Assembly: GCF_000715015.1 (NCBI RefSeq)
Contig: NZ_JMIW01000001.1
Span: 620,001 to 684,000 of the forward strand
Length of the DNA: 64,000 nucleotides
Direction of reading: 5' to 3'
DNA from: Erythrobacter longus
GTDB lineage: Bacteria > Pseudomonadota > Alphaproteobacteria > Sphingomonadales > Sphingomonadaceae
The notes beneath the pieces were generated by a model, which was not told where the DNA came from, did no database searches, and saw only the letters and a program-made list of their open reading frames with translations. The position numbers and the translations under genes are program-made. The stretch's first letter is position 1. The number at the start of each line of letters is the position of its first letter. Below are positions 17,149 through 24,982 of the stretch, piece after piece.

Positions 17149-17517
17149 TTATTTCTTAGGAGCGTTTTCCCGGCGTTCTGCGATACGCGCACGCTTACCG
17201 GTGCGGCCACGCAGATAGTAAAGCTTCGCACGGCGCACAACGCCGCGGCGAACAACAGTGATGCTGTCAACGATTGGCGCATAAAGCGGGAACACACGCT
17301 CCACACCTTCGCCAAAGCTCATTTTGCGCACGGTGAAGTTGGAGCCCATGCCGCGATTTGAACGCGCGATTACGACGCCTTCAAAGTTCTGAATACGCTC
17401 GCGTTGGCCTTCAACCACCTTCACGCCGACACGAACGGTGTCGCCTGCGCGAAATGATGGAATTTCTTTGGTTACCTTGCTGATTTCTTCAGCTTCGATT
17501 TGCTGGATCAGGTTCAC
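17149..17517 (-). CDS. rplS: 50S ribosomal protein bL19
   Basis: bL19 lies at the 30S-50S interface. The 122-residue protein contains [20 protein letters not shown] and [15 protein letters not shown], both typical. Translation begins at a GTG (17517) that overlaps the trmD stop codon by four bases (GTGA), so it is coupled to trmD. A terminator follows 25 bp after the stop. Confidence 0.96.
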   Translation of the reverse strand: MNLIQQIEAEEISKVTKEIPSFRAGDTVRVGVKVVEGQRERIQNFEGVVIARSNRGMGSNFTVRKMSFGEGVERVFPLYAPIVDSITVVRRGVVRRAKLYYLRGRTGKRARIAERRENAPKK

Positions 17518-18365
17518 TGGTCCGTTTCCTTTTTCTTTCGCCGCGCGCCAGAGGCAGACTGGTCCCGAACACTGTTATAGCGTTCCCAAAGGTCCGGCCT
17601 GCGTAACCTAGTATCGGTTTCAGCCCGAGCTTTACGCCAAGCCTCCACCTTCGCATGATCCCCAGATCGCAGCACTTCGGGGATCGTGCGCCCTTCCCAT
17701 ATTTGAGGTCGGGTGTATTGCGGGTATTCCAGAAGGCCGTCCTCAAACGACTCTTCAGTCCCACTAGAAGCCGCGCCCATTACGCCGGGAAGCAGCCGAA
17801 TGCAAGCATCAAGTATGGTGATCGCGGCTGTTTCGCCCCCGGAAAGGACGATGTCGGCAAGGCATACTTCTTCGATTTGCGGGCGAGCCTCGAACAGGCG
17901 CTCGTCAAAGCCTTCAAAACGGCCGCATAGGATGGTGACGCCGGGCCCCTTAGCGAGTTCGCGGATGCGGGTTTGCGTGATGGGTTTGCCGCGCGGCGTC
18001 ATGGCGAGAACGGGAACATCCTCCCCAGCATGGGGAGGGGGACCAGACGCAGTCTGGTGGAGGGGCAGATCGCGCCCTTCCGAAAGTTCCCCTCCACCCC
18101 GAGCTTCGCTCGCGGTCCCCCTCCCCGGTCCGGGGAGAATTGAGTCGAGCGCCCGCGCCATCACATCGGCCTTAAGCACCATTCCCGCCCCGCCCCCAGC
18201 GGGAGTATCATCAACGGTGCGATGCTTGTCCGTGGTAAAGTCACGCGGGTTGACCGTCTCAAGCGACCAATCGCCGCGCTCAAGCGCCTTGCCCGCAAGG
18301 CTTGCGCCGAGGGGACCGGGAAACATCTCTGGATAGAGTGTGAGGATGGTGGCGGCGAAGGTCAT
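17514..18365 (-). CDS. trmD: tRNA (guanine-37-N1)-methyltransferase with in-frame palindromic insertion
   Basis: TrmD methylates G37 of tRNAs using SAM through a trefoil knot. The start at 18365 ([17 protein letters not shown]) matches family N-termini; [30 protein letters not shown] and [13 protein letters not shown] are the knot and SAM-binding motifs. The protein is 283 residues against ~245 usual. The excess is at about residues 77-117, between the DVMARALDS helix and [10 protein letters not shown], and is low-complexity (Gly/Pro/Glu/Ser). It is encoded by a palindromic repeat at about 18021-18137 that keeps the frame open. The ATG overlaps the stop of a 99-residue membrane protein (TGATG). 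Confidence 0.95.
   Translation of the reverse strand: MTFAATILTLYPEMFPGPLGASLAGKALERGDWSLETVNPRDFTTDKHRTVDDTPAGGGAGMVLKADVMARALDSILPGPGRGTASEARGGGELSEGRDLPLHQTASGPPPHAGEDVPVLAMTPRGKPITQTRIRELAKGPGVTILCGRFEGFDERLFEARPQIEEVCLADIVLSGGETAAITILDACIRLLPGVMGAASSGTEESFEDGLLEYPQYTRPQIWEGRTIPEVLRSGDHAKVEAWRKARAETDTRLRRPDLWERYNSVRDQSASGARRKKKETDQ
18021..18137. repeat. Palindromic repeat element inserted in frame inside trmD
   Basis: The 117-bp element is two inverted copies of one unit. The left copy (18021-18064) has a hairpin CTCCCCAGCATGGGGAG, then GGGGACC, a small hairpin AGACGCAGTCT, and GGTGGAGGGG. The right copy is the reverse: CCCCTCCACC, a CGAGCTTCGCTCG hairpin, GGTCCCCC and the outer hairpin CTCCCCGGTCCGGGGAG. 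A short unpaired centre (about 18065-18088) joins them. Similar GGGGAGGGGGACC...GGTGGAGGGG units are familiar as dispersed repeats in Sphingomonadales. Here the unit is translated as ~40 residues of TrmD. Confidence 0.85.
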
Positions 18366-18664
18366 CAATCGTCCGCAACAGTATGCACGCCGCGGAAAAG
18401 CCACTCCTTGGTCCATTCTGGCTCTAGCGGCTTATGCGACCAAACGATTTGGACTTCACACCCGTCGGCGAATGACCACCGATGACCCGTTACTCTGACT
18501 GTGAATGTTGGTTGTTGCGACAGGGCAAGGCATTCACGCTCTTTGGCGGTGGTATACATATTCCAACCGTACAAGCCCACGAGCACCACAAGACAAATTG
18601 CAATCACGATGATCCATGGATTTGATCTACTTCTAGGCTGCTGCAAATCTTCACTCACGCCCAA
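18365..18664 (-). CDS. Small single-pass membrane protein, unknown
   Basis: A 99-residue protein with a basic N-terminus, one membrane helix at about residues 17-36 ([19 protein letters not shown]) and a ~60-residue soluble part with two cysteines (in KERECLAL and ADGCEVQ) and several Trp. If the N-terminus is cytoplasmic, as the charges suggest, the soluble part would be periplasmic and the cysteines could form a disulfide. Its stop overlaps the trmD start by one base (TGATG) and its first ten bases overlap the nitrilase 3' end. No family recognised. Confidence 0.65.
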   Translation of the reverse strand: MGVSEDLQQPRSRSNPWIIVIAICLVVLVGLYGWNMYTTAKERECLALSQQPTFTVRVTGHRWSFADGCEVQIVWSHKPLEPEWTKEWLFRGVHTVADD

Positions 18665-19605
18665 TTCACCCCATCCTTCGCCCGTGTATCCACATTGAGC
18701 TCAAACACATCAGGCCGCGAATAGTGACCGTCGGTATCGAGGCTGGTGAGCCCCTGCCCGCGCTCTGATAGGTCGAGTTCGGCGTACAAAACCTCCTCGC
18801 TTTCGCCCGCTTGCGCCAGCACCCGTGCATCGGGCGCGATAATCATCGAGCCACCGCGATTAAGCGCCGCGCCCTCAATCGCCTCGAACAGCTCCTTAGC
18901 CTCGGCAGAGCCGCCTACCCGCTCCAACCCATCAAACAGATCATCGCGGTGCTGCACCAGCCCTGCGGCAAGGACAAAGCACCGCCCTTCCATCGCATAG
19001 TGGCGCGAAGCAATCGCATATTCCTCGCGCACCGTGGGCCAAGCGGCGACATGGACCGCCTCGCCCAGATTGTGCACCGCCGCGCGCGCTAGCGGCATCC
19101 AGTGTTCCCAGCAGATGAGATTGCCAGCATTGCCCCATTCCGCCTCGTGCACGCCCAAGGTCGAGCCATCGCCGCGCATCCAGATCAAGCGCTCGCCATG
19201 CGTTGGCACAAGCTTACGGTGGTCAAGCGGCGGCAGACCGGGGCGGAAAAGCAATTGATTGTTGTAAAGGCTGGAGCGAAGCCGCTCATGCGCGCCGATA
19301 GAAATGCAAGCGCCGCTCTCATCGCAAAGCTCCTGCAATGGCAGCAGGCGCTCATCCCCTGGCACAATCGCATTATCGAGCATAATCTGGTGGCACGCCT
19401 TGGTCCCCGGATGGTCCCAAAGCGCCGCGCCCGGAGCCTCATCCAGCCACAGCGGATAACCGCCGAGAAACGTCTCCCCAAACGCCACAAACCGCGCGCC
19501 TGCGTCAATCGCCTCTCGGGATAGACGCGTCGCTTTTTCAATCCCTCCGGTGAAATCCAGCGGGATCGGCGCAGCTTGGCAAATGGCAACGGGCAATTGG
19601 GTCAC
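18655..19605 (-). CDS. Nitrilase-type carbon-nitrogen hydrolase
   Basis: A 316-residue cytoplasmic enzyme with the nitrilase superfamily catalytic triad: Glu44 in VAFGETFLGGYP, Lys131 in DHRKLVPTHGERLIW and Cys165 in NLICWEHWMPLAR. The YP after the Glu, the THxER loop and the CWEHWMPL motif resemble true nitrilases (nitrile to carboxylic acid plus ammonia) more than amidases. It is embedded between rimM and trmD in the tRNA/ribosome-maturation operon, with a 4-base overlap upstream and a 10-base overlap downstream. Substrate is unknown. Confidence 0.9.
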   Translation of the reverse strand: MTQLPVAICQAAPIPLDFTGGIEKATRLSREAIDAGARFVAFGETFLGGYPLWLDEAPGAALWDHPGTKACHQIMLDNAIVPGDERLLPLQELCDESGACISIGAHERLRSSLYNNQLLFRPGLPPLDHRKLVPTHGERLIWMRGDGSTLGVHEAEWGNAGNLICWEHWMPLARAAVHNLGEAVHVAAWPTVREEYAIASRHYAMEGRCFVLAAGLVQHRDDLFDGLERVGGSAEAKELFEAIEGAALNRGGSMIIAPDARVLAQAGESEEVLYAELDLSERGQGLTSLDTDGHYSRPDVFELNVDTRAKDGVNWA

Positions 19606-19940
19606 GTAAACGTCTCAATGTCGAATTCGGTTAGCTGGTCGAGGCGGCGTGTCACGAAATGCGCGGGCAACCATGCGACGACCATACAAAAGAACAAAAG
19701 CACGGCGATAACGCCAAAAAACTCGCCCCAACCACCAAAACTCTCGTCCGCGATCCCCACAATCATCACGGGTGAGACCATAACGAGACAACCGCTCAAG
19801 GCGGCAATCATTGTACGAACCCCGCGTGAAAACCGGCCAAGCCAGAGCTTTGTCAGAAGAACACAGCCAAGCGTCGCCGCGACCTGGATAAGAGCACCGG
19901 AAACAAGAAGGAGAATGACCATAAGGGCGTCAGAATTCAT
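19602..19940 (-). CDS. Small three-helix membrane protein, unknown
   Basis: A 112-residue protein with hydrophobic stretches at about 5-29, 44-62 and 74-94, predicting three membrane helices, and a short acidic C-terminus. No family is recognised. It overlaps the downstream nitrilase by four bases (ATGA) and lies 22 bp after the TIGR04222 gene, so it is transcribed with both. Confidence 0.65.
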   Translation of the reverse strand: MNSDALMVILLLVSGALIQVAATLGCVLLTKLWLGRFSRGVRTMIAALSGCLVMVSPVMIVGIADESFGGWGEFFGVIAVLLFFCMVVAWLPAHFVTRRLDQLTEFDIETFT

Positions 19941-19962
19941 CCTTGCCCCTTAAGGCGCAAAA

Positions 19963-20802
19963 TCAGCCCCCGCAACCGCCACAGCCACCGCCCCCGCAGC
20001 CGCCTCCTCCGCCATCAGAGCCGCCATCGTCGCCGCCGTACACACCGCCTGCGCCCCCGCCTGCACTCGCCGCACGCGCGGCATGGACCGCTTCCCACGG
20101 AGTACCGACCAAGACCCCCGTCCCGAACAGCGCCACGGCAAACCCTGCCTCATTCGCCTGCGGTGCGCGCCTTAGACGGCTTTTGCTTTCTTCAAGCTCC
20201 ATAACCACCTCTTGGCCCGCGATGGTGCGTTTTGTGCCGGTGAAAAACCGGATCAGGCCCAGCACAAAGGTGACAATCAACAGCGCGATCAAAATGCCTG
20301 TCGGCTCACCCAAAGCCGCGCCTGCCTGTTGGCGATAGAGCCCGATCACAAAGAGCACCGCAAATGGCAAGGTCGAGAATATCTTGAGACGCAGCCGTTC
20401 CTGCTCGCTCATCATAAGCCCGCGTTGGATCAGCCGCTGTTCAACCTGCGCTGCCTGTTCAAGCAAGGTCCGTTTGGCATCGGCAAGGCTAAACCCGCCA
20501 ACCTTGGACAGCACTGCGCGCTCGGCCTCGCTCTCTGCCTGATCTTTATCTGTCGAAAATAGCTTTTTGGAATTGCCGGATGTGAGCGCTCCCTTGGCAA
20601 AAAGCGATGACAGCACGGCGAGGTTCAATCGGTCCGCCCCGCCATTCAGCACTGCGACTTCTTCCAGGTCCTCAACCTCGCTGCGCTTGCCCAAAGGACG
20701 CAGATTGGCCGGGATCCAAAAGCCCGCGGCAACACATGTGGCGAGCATCAGGGCATAAAATCCCAGGAAGCCCGCACCCGAATAAGAGCTGAAAATTTCC
20801 AT
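19963..20802 (-). CDS. TIGR04222-type membrane protein with Gly/Cys-rich C-terminal tail
   Basis: A 279-residue protein. Residues 8-30 form a membrane helix, residues 45-140 a soluble helical region (AVLNGGADRLNLAVLSSLFAKG, typical of TIGR04222), then membrane helices at about 145-165, 168-190 and 218-236. The last ~30 residues are almost pure Gly with regularly placed Cys and some Asp/Ser (GGGGGCGGGGCGGCGG end). The tail might be a modification or metal-binding site, but no function is established. The ATG overlaps the stop of the preceding gene by one base (TGATG), and that gene encodes a WHxH glycine-rich-domain protein, a likely partner. Confidence 0.82.
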   Translation of the reverse strand: MEIFSSYSGAGFLGFYALMLATCVAAGFWIPANLRPLGKRSEVEDLEEVAVLNGGADRLNLAVLSSLFAKGALTSGNSKKLFSTDKDQAESEAERAVLSKVGGFSLADAKRTLLEQAAQVEQRLIQRGLMMSEQERLRLKIFSTLPFAVLFVIGLYRQQAGAALGEPTGILIALLIVTFVLGLIRFFTGTKRTIAGQEVVMELEESKSRLRRAPQANEAGFAVALFGTGVLVGTPWEAVHAARAASAGGGAGGVYGGDDGGSDGGGGGCGGGGCGGCGG

Positions 20803-21383
20803 CAGAAAATCACTCCAATCATAACAGCGATCACAATGCCAAGCGCAATCCAGCCCGCTGCACCCAGAAGCGCGAGCCGTTTATCAAGGATCATAACATC
20901 ATTCGGGTTAACGCGAAGTCCGCGCGGATCAACGCCAAAGCGGCGTCCTGCACCGGGCCAGATGTCCGAAGGCGGCGGTTCGCCGAATGCGTCTTCATAC
21001 GACCGGAAAGTCTGCGCATATTGGTCATAATACCGACCGCGTTCGACCTGCCCGCCTGCTGTCGGTCCATGGTGCAGCTGTGTGCCCAAAACTTGCGGGC
21101 AAAACTGGCCCCAATAATCGCGGCTGTAGGTAAGGTGGAGGTGCCACACCTGATCGACCGCATCAGAGGGCGTTACCTCGTGCCCAGCGGTGCAGGCGAG
21201 ATAGCAAAAGCGCTTGTATTCGCCGATCACGCGCTCGGTAAAACCAGGCGACCATCTGTTTTCGCGGGTGAGCCGGGCAGCAAATGACAAGGAAGCGTCC
21301 TCTGGGCCAATGGTATAGGCCTCAAGCCGCTCCCAAAGCTCGCTCGACATTGCGGGTTTCGGATGATTTGCCCCAACGCTCAT
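20802..21383 (-). CDS. Tail-anchored WHxH protein related to glycine-rich domain proteins
   Basis: A 193-residue protein. Residues 70-110 read as a GRDP-like signature: DAVDQVWHLHLTYSRDYWG, a Cys (FCPQVLG) and LHHGPTAGG. His81, His83, His104 and His105 could bind a metal. The C-terminus (about 172-193) is a single hydrophobic helix, so the soluble domain is probably anchored in the membrane. It lies 3 bp after rimM and overlaps the TIGR04222 gene by one base, placing both in the rpsP-rimM operon. I recall this pair co-occurring in other bacteria; its function is unknown. Confidence 0.75.
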   Translation of the reverse strand: MSVGANHPKPAMSSELWERLEAYTIGPEDASLSFAARLTRENRWSPGFTERVIGEYKRFCYLACTAGHEVTPSDAVDQVWHLHLTYSRDYWGQFCPQVLGTQLHHGPTAGGQVERGRYYDQYAQTFRSYEDAFGEPPPSDIWPGAGRRFGVDPRGLRVNPNDVMILDKRLALLGAAGWIALGIVIAVMIGVIF

Positions 21384-21386
21384 ATG

Positions 21387-21905
21387 CTATTGGTCGGCGA
21401 AATCCTCGGCTATGACAAGTCTGGAGGTGTCCCACTCGATAACGGCCTGCTTGGTCATGGGGACCATAATGGTCTTCAGGCCCTTTACAGGTGGAGGATC
21501 GAGAGTAATTTCGATGATGTCCGTCGCGCCGTAATTCTGGACCGCTGCAACGGTCCCAATTACACGGCCTGAATCTGTATGCGCTGCAAGGCCGATAAGA
21601 TCGGCGTGGTAATATTCGCCCTCGGAAAGCTCTGGGAGCTTCTCTCGCGCAACGCTTAAGGTGGTGCCGCGCAGCTTTTCCGCTGCACTGCGCCCCTGCA
21701 CCTCGGCAAAGCGCGCAATTGCGCCGCCTTTATTGTCAGAGCGTATCTTCTTGAGGGTGAGCTTCCCCCCCTCAACATTGGCACTGAAGGACTTGTGGCT
21801 TTTCAGCGCATCAAGCCCATCGCCGAGCAATTTGAGGCGCACCTCACCCGCAATACCATGCGCGCCGGTGACGGCCGCAAGGACGATGGGTTCATCGCTG
21901 CTCAT
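21387..21905 (-). CDS. rimM: 16S rRNA processing protein RimM
   Basis: RimM binds the 30S head (uS19) and helps it mature. The start at 21905 (MSSDEPIVLAAVTGAHGIAGEVRLKLL) gives 172 residues, the normal size; further upstream the frame stays open only because it runs through a repeat element. The N-terminal RimM domain and the C-terminal PRC barrel (LSEGEYYHADLIGL, GTVAAVQNYGATDIIEI, IMVPMTKQAV) are both present. It lies 3 bp before the WHxH gene and 104 bp after rpsP. Confidence 0.95.
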   Translation of the reverse strand: MSSDEPIVLAAVTGAHGIAGEVRLKLLGDGLDALKSHKSFSANVEGGKLTLKKIRSDNKGGAIARFAEVQGRSAAEKLRGTTLSVAREKLPELSEGEYYHADLIGLAAHTDSGRVIGTVAAVQNYGATDIIEITLDPPPVKGLKTIMVPMTKQAVIEWDTSRLVIAEDFADQ

Positions 21906-21915
21906 ACACAAAACT

Positions 21916-21990
21916 CCGTTCGCCCTGAGCCTGCCTGGCGGCGCGCGATTGCGCACGCCAACCGTGCTTCGACAAGCTCAGCACGAACGG
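21916..21990. repeat. Inverted-repeat element of the CGTTCG...GCTCAGCACGAACG family (copy A)
   Basis: A 75-bp element with ends CCGTTCGCCCTGAGC and GCTCAGCACGAACGG, the inner right arm reading GTGCTTCGACAAGCTCAGC. It lies between rpsP and rimM inside the operon. Copies B (47602-47691) and C (52338-52430) share these ends, which marks a dispersed family in this genome. Confidence 0.85.
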
Positions 21991-22008
21991 TGTTCTTCAT
22001 GGAAAAGC

Positions 22009-22515
22009 TTAGCCTTCGTTCTTTTCTTCAGCGGCTGTTTCAGCAGCGGCTTCTTGTGCAGGCGTTTCCTCAACAGGAGCTTCTTCTGCGGCTGCTTCTT
22101 CAGCGGGCGCTTCTTCAGCGGGTGCTGCTGCTGCTTCGGCTGCTTCTGCTTCGGCCGCTTTCGCTGCTTCTTCTGCTTCTTTCAGCTTTTCAGCCTTCTC
22201 TTCAGCACGCTCGACAGCTTTTTCGCCGGGCTTACCCTTGTTCGGGTTGTTGCGCGCATCGCGCTCAAGAATGCCAGCGGCATCAAAGAAACGGTGCACA
22301 CGGTCCGAAGGCTTTGCACCAACCGAAAGCCAGTGACGCGCACGGTCTTCGTTGAGCTTTACGCGCTCAGGATTGTCTTTCGCGAGAAGCGGGTTGTAGG
22401 TGCCGATCTGCTCGAGATACTTACCATCGCGTGGACTACGCGAGTCAGAGACGACGATGCGGTAGTAAGGACGCTTTTTGGCGCCACCGCGCGAAAGCCG
22501 GATTGCAACTGCCAT
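22009..22515 (-). CDS. rpsP: 30S ribosomal protein bS16 with long Ala/Glu C-terminal extension
   Basis: The first ~85 residues are ordinary bS16 ([39 protein letters not shown]). From about residue 95 the protein continues for ~70 residues of Ala/Glu/Pro/Lys, for example [18 protein letters not shown], doubling the usual length to 168. Similar extensions occur on this protein in related bacteria; their role is unknown. It follows ffh by 61 bp. Confidence 0.96.
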   Translation of the reverse strand: MAVAIRLSRGGAKKRPYYRIVVSDSRSPRDGKYLEQIGTYNPLLAKDNPERVKLNEDRARHWLSVGAKPSDRVHRFFDAAGILERDARNNPNKGKPGEKAVERAEEKAEKLKEAEEAAKAAEAEAAEAAAAPAEEAPAEEAAAEEAPVEETPAQEAAAETAAEEKNEG

Positions 22516-22576
22516 TGTAGATTACCTTTCGAGTTATTCTGTCTGTATTCGTTTGAATTTGTGAGTTATTTTTGCG

Positions 22577-24052
22577 CTATTTCTTCTTGGGGCCGCCAAG
22601 GCCGGGGAGACCAGGCGGGAGGCCGCCCATTCCGCCACCGGGACCGCCCATACCGGGCATACCGGGCATACCGCCCCCAGGACCACCGGCCCCAAACATG
22701 GCAGCAAGGCTTTTCAGGCCGCCCATTTTCCTCAATTGCTTCATCGCCTTGGACATCTCCTGATGCATTTTCAGGAGCTTGTTCACCGTCTGCACATCGG
22801 TGCCAGAACCAGCGGCCACGCGCTTTTTCCGTTTGGCATTCATCAGGCCGGGCGAAATGCGTTCCTTAGGCGTCATCGAGCCGATGATCGCATCCATATG
22901 TACCAGAACCTTGTCGTCCATATTGGACGCCGCCATCGCAGCCTTCGCCTTTTTCATGCCCGGCATCATGCCCGCCAGCATTCCAAGACCGCCCATATTC
23001 TGCATCTGCTTCAATTGCATACGCAGATCGTTGAGGTCGAATTTGCCCTTCTCGAAGTTTTCAGCAAGCTGAGCTGCTTCCTCTTCCTTGATGGTCGCTG
23101 CCGCTTTTTCGACGAGGCTGACAACATCGCCCATGCCAAGGATACGATCAGCAACCGACGCTGGGCGGAACGTCTCAATCGCGTCGAGCTTTTCGCCGGT
23201 ACCTGCAAATTTGATCGGCTTGCCTGTAACTGCGCGCATCGAGAGCGCTGCGCCACCTCTGGCATCGCCGTCCATCCGGGTCAGCACCACGCCAGTAAGC
23301 GGGACTTCACCAGAGAAGCTTTGCGCGACATTTACTGCGTCCTGGCCGGTAAGGCTGTCGACAACGAGAAGCACTTCGGTCGGCGCTGAGACTTGGCTCA
23401 CCGCCTTCATTTCAGCCATCAGCGCTTCGTCAACGTGCAGGCGGCCCGCGGTATCGAGCAGGAGCACGTCAAAATTCTGGAGCTTGGCTGCGCCCATCGC
23501 GCGCCGCGCAATATCAACCGGCTGCTGACCCTCGATGATCGGCAAAGTGGCAACATCAACCTGCTCACCCAGAACCTTAAGCTGTTCCTGCGCTGCTGGA
23601 CGGTTGACGTCCAATGAGGCCATCATGGCCTTCTTGCCGTGGCGTTCGCGGATCAGCTTGCCGAGTTTTGCAGTCGTTGTGGTTTTACCCGAGCCTTGAA
23701 GGCCCACCATCATGATAACAACCGGCGGGGTCGCATTGAAGTTCAGCTCCTCGCCAGCTCCAACCTGGTCGCCCCCATCATCTTTGGCACCCGTGAGCAT
23801 CGAAACGAGCTCATCATGGACGATCTTGACGACTTGCTGGCCCGGAGTGACCGATTTGAGCACTTCAGAGCCCACAGCCTTTTCAGTCACCGCATCGATG
23901 AACCGGCGTGCCACGGGAAGCGCGACATCGGCTTCGAGCAAGGCAACGCGCACTTCGCGCATGGCATCGCGCACGTCTTGCTCTTTTAGGGCGCCGCGCC
24001 CTTTGAGCTTGTCAAAGACGCCGCCTAAGCGATCGGACAGATTGTCAAACAT
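22577..24052 (-). CDS. ffh: Signal recognition particle GTPase Ffh (SRP54)
   Basis: Ffh binds signal sequences and 4.5S RNA and delivers nascent membrane proteins to FtsY. The ATG at 24052 (MFDNLSDRLGGVFDKL), preceded by GAGGAG, is chosen over an upstream in-frame TTG. It has the N domain, the G domain with P-loop GLQGSGKTTTTAK, DTAGR and TRMDGDARGGAAL, and a Met-rich M domain ending in a Gly/Met/Pro tail (GGMPGMPGMGGPGGG). It starts the downstream ribosome-maturation run. Confidence 0.97.
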   Translation of the reverse strand: MFDNLSDRLGGVFDKLKGRGALKEQDVRDAMREVRVALLEADVALPVARRFIDAVTEKAVGSEVLKSVTPGQQVVKIVHDELVSMLTGAKDDGGDQVGAGEELNFNATPPVVIMMVGLQGSGKTTTTAKLGKLIRERHGKKAMMASLDVNRPAAQEQLKVLGEQVDVATLPIIEGQQPVDIARRAMGAAKLQNFDVLLLDTAGRLHVDEALMAEMKAVSQVSAPTEVLLVVDSLTGQDAVNVAQSFSGEVPLTGVVLTRMDGDARGGAALSMRAVTGKPIKFAGTGEKLDAIETFRPASVADRILGMGDVVSLVEKAAATIKEEEAAQLAENFEKGKFDLNDLRMQLKQMQNMGGLGMLAGMMPGMKKAKAAMAASNMDDKVLVHMDAIIGSMTPKERISPGLMNAKRKKRVAAGSGTDVQTVNKLLKMHQEMSKAMKQLRKMGGLKSLAAMFGAGGPGGGMPGMPGMGGPGGGMGGLPPGLPGLGGPKKK

Positions 24053-24206
24053 CGTCTTCAACTCCTCTCAAGACCGTTCAAGCCCTGATAAACGCGAAAA
24101 ACGCCGGCGGACGAAACCTCGTCGGCCAGCGTGCGGAAATCCTCGACGGACAACCGGCTTTTCTAGTGTGATGCCATCGTGCCGATTTCCGGTTTTGGGC
24201 GGAAGC

Positions 24207-24286
24207 GAAAATCGTGGGGTTTCGTGACCCGGAGCGCAGCGATCTAGAAGATCGTGAGCACCGAAAGTGCGAAATCCCGCGATTTG
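24207..24286. repeat. Long imperfect palindrome between tRNA-Ala and ffh
   Basis: An 80-bp palindrome centred at about 24247. The outer arms 24208-24223 and 24270-24285 (AAATCGTGGGGTTTCG against CGAAATCCCGCGATTT) pair with two mismatches; the inner core is CGATCT-AGA-AGATCG with further pairing either side (GCGCAGCGATCT with AGATCGTGAGC). It lies downstream of the tRNA and upstream of ffh on the same strand. No T-run follows, so a simple terminator is unlikely; a dispersed repeat is favoured. Confidence 0.75.
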
Positions 24287-24316
24287 CAGCCCGCTCAGGG
24301 CCGAAAGGCGGTACGA

Positions 24317-24392
24317 TGGTGGAGCCTAGCGGGATCGAACCGCTGACCTCAACACTGCCAGTGTTGCGCTCTCCCAGCTGAGCTAAGGCCCC
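24317..24392 (-). tRNA. tRNA-Ala (anticodon GGC)
   Basis: On the minus strand the 76-nt sequence begins GGGGCCTTAGCTCAGCTGGG and ends GGTTCGATCCCGC...CTCCACCA. The acceptor stem is GGGGCCT/AGGCTCC, with one G-U pair. The D-arm is GCTC...GAGC and the T-arm GCGGTTCGATCCCGC. The anticodon arm CAACA-CTGGCAG-TGTTG shows anticodon GGC, alanine. The CCA end is encoded in the genome. Confidence 0.96.
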
Positions 24393-24493
24393 ATTTATCC
24401 ATCGTGTTGACCTTACATCGAAGTAAGATCGTTCCTTGCCTTCGCAAGGGTGCGCTTCCTTAAGACCGCACCCGGCGAAACGCAAGAGCAAAA

Positions 24494-24859
24494 TCAGGTG
24501 TCGTCGCTGCTGTCGTCGTCTTTCGCAGGCTTCACCCCAAGATCATCGTCGCCGCCAAGGTCAACGTCGTTGTCTGGCGAATCTTCTTCGTCATCGATGT
24601 TCTCGATGTCTTTCAGATCATCATCATCATCCGCAAGATCCGCATCCGGCTCTGCCGTCTTTGCCTTTTCAGGGTCGTCGATCGGGATCGGTTGCTTGGA
24701 TTTGAGCACGGGCTCTGGATACCATTGGTGGCCATTAGGGCTGGTCACCGGGTTATCATTACCAAGGTCGTAGAAACGCTCGCCCGTCTGCGGGCAGGTG
24801 CGCTTGGTTCCCCATTCGGGTTTAGGCTTTGATATGGTCCTTATCTGGCCCTGTCTCAC
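24494..24859 (-). CDS. TIGR02300 family FYDLN-acid protein
   Basis: A 121-residue protein with the PEWGTKRTCPQTGERFYDLGNDNPVTSP signature near its N-terminus (the FYDLN motif) and a very acidic C-terminal half with DDDDD and DDEED runs. The family usually has paired cysteines forming a zinc knuckle; here only one Cys remains in that region, so metal binding may be lost. The only in-frame start is a GTG at 24859 without a clear ribosome binding site. It is divergent from aroA. Function in the family is unknown. Confidence 0.83.
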   Translation of the reverse strand: MRQGQIRTISKPKPEWGTKRTCPQTGERFYDLGNDNPVTSPNGHQWYPEPVLKSKQPIPIDDPEKAKTAEPDADLADDDDDLKDIENIDDEEDSPDNDVDLGGDDDLGVKPAKDDDSSDDT

Positions 24860-24982
24860 CGGACAGGCAGCTGGTCAAAACTGTGAAAATGGTTCGCGCG
24901 TGCGTGGAATCAAGTATCGCAAACCTTTGATCGGCGCGCGCCTTGCCATAGCGCTGTACCGCTGTCAAAGACCTGCCCCAAT

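Noticed and set aside
18021..18137. CRISPR or tandem repeat in trmD
   Set aside because: The repeat is a pair of inverted hairpin units, not direct repeats with unique spacers; no CRISPR array or cas gene was found in the window.
20802..21383. Reading the WHxH protein as a copper chaperone or peptidase
   Set aside because: The His pattern is suggestive of metal binding but no HExxH or cupredoxin motif is present; no function was assigned.
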